From: DAMBHY01 sp032068765 | GTDB taxonomy: Bacteria > Bacteroidota > Bacteroidia > Bacteroidales > Dysgonomonadaceae | DNA length: 64,000 bases | Assembly (NCBI GenBank): GCA_032068765.1 | Contig: DAMBHY010000005.1 | Coordinates: 80,769-144,768, forward strand | Reading direction: 5' to 3' | In this document: positions 61,634-64,000 of the stretch, in pieces | Position numbering within the stretch: position 1 is the stretch's first letter | Layout: the number at the start of each line of letters is the position of its first letter | Position numbers and translations under genes: made by a program | The notes under the pieces: model-generated | The model's input: the letters and a program-made list of their open reading frames with translations, nothing else | Databases searched by the model: none | Told to the model about the DNA's origin: nothing

Positions 61634-63265
61634 ATGAAAAAAATAAACAGCTTATTATTACTTATCTGTATAAGTCTCAGCATTTTCTCGCAAGAGGTAA
61701 GACCAGTTAAAAATGTAATTGTGATGATTCCCGACGGGACATCCATAGGCGTTTACTCAGCGGCAAGATGGTACAAAATGTACACACACCAAGGAAATTC
61801 TCTGAATATAGACCCGTTTATTGCCGGAACAGTAACAACACATTCGTCTAATGCTCCTATTGGAGATTCCGCGCCAACGGGTTCATGCTACGCAACAGGA
61901 GTTTTGCAGCAAACGGGCAACATTGCCATTCATCCCGAAGTTTCTCCAAACGATATTTTCCCGGTGGATGCATCGCGAAGTCTTCAACCTGCAGCAACTA
62001 TCTTGGAGGCTTCAAAAATACTTCAAAACAAAGCCGTGGGCCTGGTAGTAACCTGCGAATTTCCTCACGCTACACCTGCGGATTTCTCGGCCCACCACTA
62101 CAATAGAGGAAACTACAAAGCGCTCGCTCCTCAAATGGCTTATCAAAACTTGGACGTGATGTTTGGCGGTGGAACAAGCATTGTTTCAGAAGATATGCGA
62201 CGCCATTTTAAGAGCAAAGGCATTACGCTTTTGGAAAACAATAAGCAAGCATTGCTCAACTATAATAAAAAGGATAAAATTTGGGCTTTATTTGGAGAAA
62301 AAGCTCTTCCATACGATATGGACCGCAATCCTGAAACTACGCCTTCTTTGGCGGAAATGACTGGAAAAGCTTTAGAACTTCTTTCAAAAAATGAAAATGG
62401 TTTTTTCTTGATGGTGGAAGGAAGTCAGGTGGATTGGGCAGCCCATGCCAATGACTCTAAAGCGATTATCACCGAATTTCTCGCTTTTGACGAAGCGGTG
62501 AAAAAGGCGATGGATTTTGCCAAAAAAGATGGAAACACGGTGGTAGTTATCGCGTCAGACCATGGCAACAGCGGTATGAGTATTGGTTCTGCAAAATGTC
62601 CGGGTTATGACAAACTCAGCATTGACCAACTTTTCAAGTCGGTTTCAAAATATCAGCTTTCTTCCAATGCTTTGGAAAGTATTTTGTTGAAAACTCCGGT
62701 TAATGATTTTAAATCGGTATTCAAAAAATATACAGACATTGATTTGACAGACGAAGAATTACAAACATTGCTTTCTTCCAAAAACTACAAAGAAGGCGAT
62801 TATACCAAAGTAGGCACAAGCAATAATATGGCACACAATATTGTGAACATCCTCAACTCACGCACATGTTTCGGTTTCACCACCGGAGGACACACAGGGG
62901 AGGAAGTGATTCTTTCTTCTTATCATCCGCAAGGCGATAACTTAAAAGGACACATCAACAACACAGAACTCAATGCCTATCTGCAAAAGGTTTCAGGATT
63001 GACTACCTCTTTGGATGAATTGTCTAACCAATTGTTTGCAAAACATACGGACGTATTCACCGGTACAAAGATTTCTATTGATAAAAAAGATAAAGACTTC
63101 CCTATCTTAACAGTCAAAAAAGGAAAAAACACATTCGTTGTTAAAGCTTTCTCATCTGTGGCTACGCTCAATGGCAAGCCATTTGACATTGGGTCGGTAG
63201 TAGTGTATATTGACAAGAATGATACTTTCTATCTGCCTAAGAATTTGGCGGAAAAGATAAGATAA
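61634..63265 (+). CDS. Alkaline phosphatase
   Basis: Secreted phosphomonoesterase of 543 residues. A signal peptide of about 20 residues (SIFSQ) precedes D34 (IPDGTS) and the nucleophile S79 in GDSAPTGSC. Metal ligands include H145 (FPHATP), the ASDHGNSG motif and the late TGGHTGEEV His. An inserted region around residues 220-330 is typical of Bacteroidetes forms. It is the last complete gene in the window and is divergent from surE. Confidence 0.93.
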   Translation: MKKINSLLLLICISLSIFSQEVRPVKNVIVMIPDGTSIGVYSAARWYKMYTHQGNSLNIDPFIAGTVTTHSSNAPIGDSAPTGSCYATGVLQQTGNIAIHPEVSPNDIFPVDASRSLQPAATILEASKILQNKAVGLVVTCEFPHATPADFSAHHYNRGNYKALAPQMAYQNLDVMFGGGTSIVSEDMRRHFKSKGITLLENNKQALLNYNKKDKIWALFGEKALPYDMDRNPETTPSLAEMTGKALELLSKNENGFFLMVEGSQVDWAAHANDSKAIITEFLAFDEAVKKAMDFAKKDGNTVVVIASDHGNSGMSIGSAKCPGYDKLSIDQLFKSVSKYQLSSNALESILLKTPVNDFKSVFKKYTDIDLTDEELQTLLSSKNYKEGDYTKVGTSNNMAHNIVNILNSRTCFGFTTGGHTGEEVILSSYHPQGDNLKGHINNTELNAYLQKVSGLTTSLDELSNQLFAKHTDVFTGTKISIDKKDKDFPILTVKKGKNTFVVKAFSSVATLNGKPFDIGSVVVYIDKNDTFYLPKNLAEKIR

Positions 63266-63335
63266 ATAGGAGCTCTGAGTTCGGAATTGGGAGTTTTAAG
63301 ACACACTCATTTTGAGCAATTCTCTTATTTACGCA

Positions 63336-64000
63336 TTATGCTTTAACCAACTGATATCCCATATTTCGATGAAGGAGAATGGTTAAACCCGTGTGACTGT
63401 CTTCGAGCAATGTACGCAGGCGGCGGATATAGTTGTTAAGACTTTGGTCATTGTAACATGCCTTTTTGTCTTCCCATACGGAATAAAACAAATCTTTGCG
63501 TGACACCATTTCATCGGCTTTTAGCAGAAGTCTCTTCAGGATATTAAATTCCATTGGGCGGAGTTCTTTTATGTTTCCGTCAGGCATAATCAACGCGTGA
63601 TTACGTATATCCAATAGGGCATTGCCCAGTTTCACTATATTGTCGTCATCTTTTGAGGAGATATTGTTTGTTCTGGCGAACCGCTCTATATGCGCCGCCA
63701 ACAGTTTGCTCGAGAATGGTTTATCCAGATATGAAACACCGCCGGCTGTCAGCCCGTTCATTTTCATATACTCTTCGTGATGAGAAGAGATAAAGATAAT
63801 CGGAAGATGGGGATTGCCGCCAAAAAGTTCGTTGGCATATTCTATTCCGTTTTCGTCTCCAATCTCCACATCTAATACCAATACATCCGGCGAGAATGCC
63901 CGTATAGCATCGCCAACACCACATACCGAACTTTGATAATGCACATCGTATCCTTTTTCTTTCAGTTCGTTCACCAACAGGTGGCTCAGCATCATATCAT
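63336..64000 (-). CDS. OmpR/PhoB-type response regulator, 5' end cut by the window
   Basis: The visible 219 residues cover most of a receiver domain, with the phosphoacceptor Asp in VLVLDVEIGDENG and KPFSSKLLA, and a C-terminal winged-helix DNA-binding domain (about the last 90 residues, ELRPMEFNILKRLLLKADE and LNNYIRRLRTLL). The first 15-20 residues with the acidic pocket are missing because the gene runs past the right edge, so the Met at 63995 is not the true start. Target genes are unknown; the histidine kinase probably lies outside. Confidence 0.88.
   Translation of the reverse strand, partial: DMMLSHLLVNELKEKGYDVHYQSSVCGVGDAIRAFSPDVLVLDVEIGDENGIEYANELFGGNPHLPIIFISSHHEEYMKMNGLTAGGVSYLDKPFSSKLLAAHIERFARTNNISSKDDDNIVKLGNALLDIRNHALIMPDGNIKELRPMEFNILKRLLLKADEMVSRKDLFYSVWEDKKACYNDQSLNNYIRRLRTLLEDSHTGLTILLHRNMGYQLVKA

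Overview
This 64 kb window looks like a chromosomal segment of a low-GC member of the Bacteroidales. The evidence is a SusC/SusD pair, near-complete absence of Shine-Dalgarno sites before A/T-rich starts, Bacteroidetes-type promoters (TTTG, 19-21 bp, TAnnTTTG) before several transcription units, tRNA genes without an encoded CCA end, and the order rpsU - Xer recombinase - hpf - tRNAs - tuf - tRNA-Trp - secE - nusG - rplKAJL - rpoBC. No rRNA, CRISPR array, transposase or phage gene was seen.

Layout. 1-4.8 kb: an OstA/LptA-like envelope protein, a small membrane protein, mutL and an aldo/keto reductase. 4.8-20 kb: the translation and transcription block, with seven tRNAs, a structured leader in front of rpsU, tuf, secE-nusG, four ribosomal protein genes and rpoB/rpoC; a strong hairpin sits between rplL and rpoB. 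20-29 kb (minus strand): mdh, then a metalloprotease-SusC-SusD operon that looks like a peptide capture system. 29-35 kb (minus): tatA-tatC joined by overlaps to a LytTR response regulator and its histidine kinase, then an endonuclease/phosphatase-family protein and pepD. 35-42.4 kb: an OmpH/Skp-like chaperone with a small membrane protein, a glycosyltransferase, an AlaX-type editing protein, MarC, enolase, two lipoproteins and (minus) an S1/P1 nuclease.

42.4-50 kb is the accessory part. It has long gene-poor AT-rich stretches, a DUF6261-like gene, dyad repeats, the broken N-terminal stub of what looks like a helicase, and a 1526-residue protein with a GHKL/sacsin-like ATPase module at the N-terminus and a DUF3883-like nuclease fold at the C-terminus. 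This looks like a decayed defence locus lying against a tRNA-Leu gene, and is the best candidate here for an uncharacterised system.

50-64 kb: an outer-membrane barrel protein with ligA, tRNA-Leu(TAG), purN, the acpP-fabF-rnc operon, a compact minus-strand operon surE-lpxB-fetA-like-fetB-like-pfkA, an alkaline phosphatase and a response regulator cut by the window edge.

A second theme is ribosome-state control. The rpsU leader can fold into a closed multi-helix domain that buries a perfect anti-Shine-Dalgarno complement, and hpf, two genes downstream, has the only clear, well-spaced Shine-Dalgarno site I found. In this phylum the 16S tail is normally occluded by bS21, so the two may be linked. 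All functions are inferred from sequence read by eye; no database search was run.
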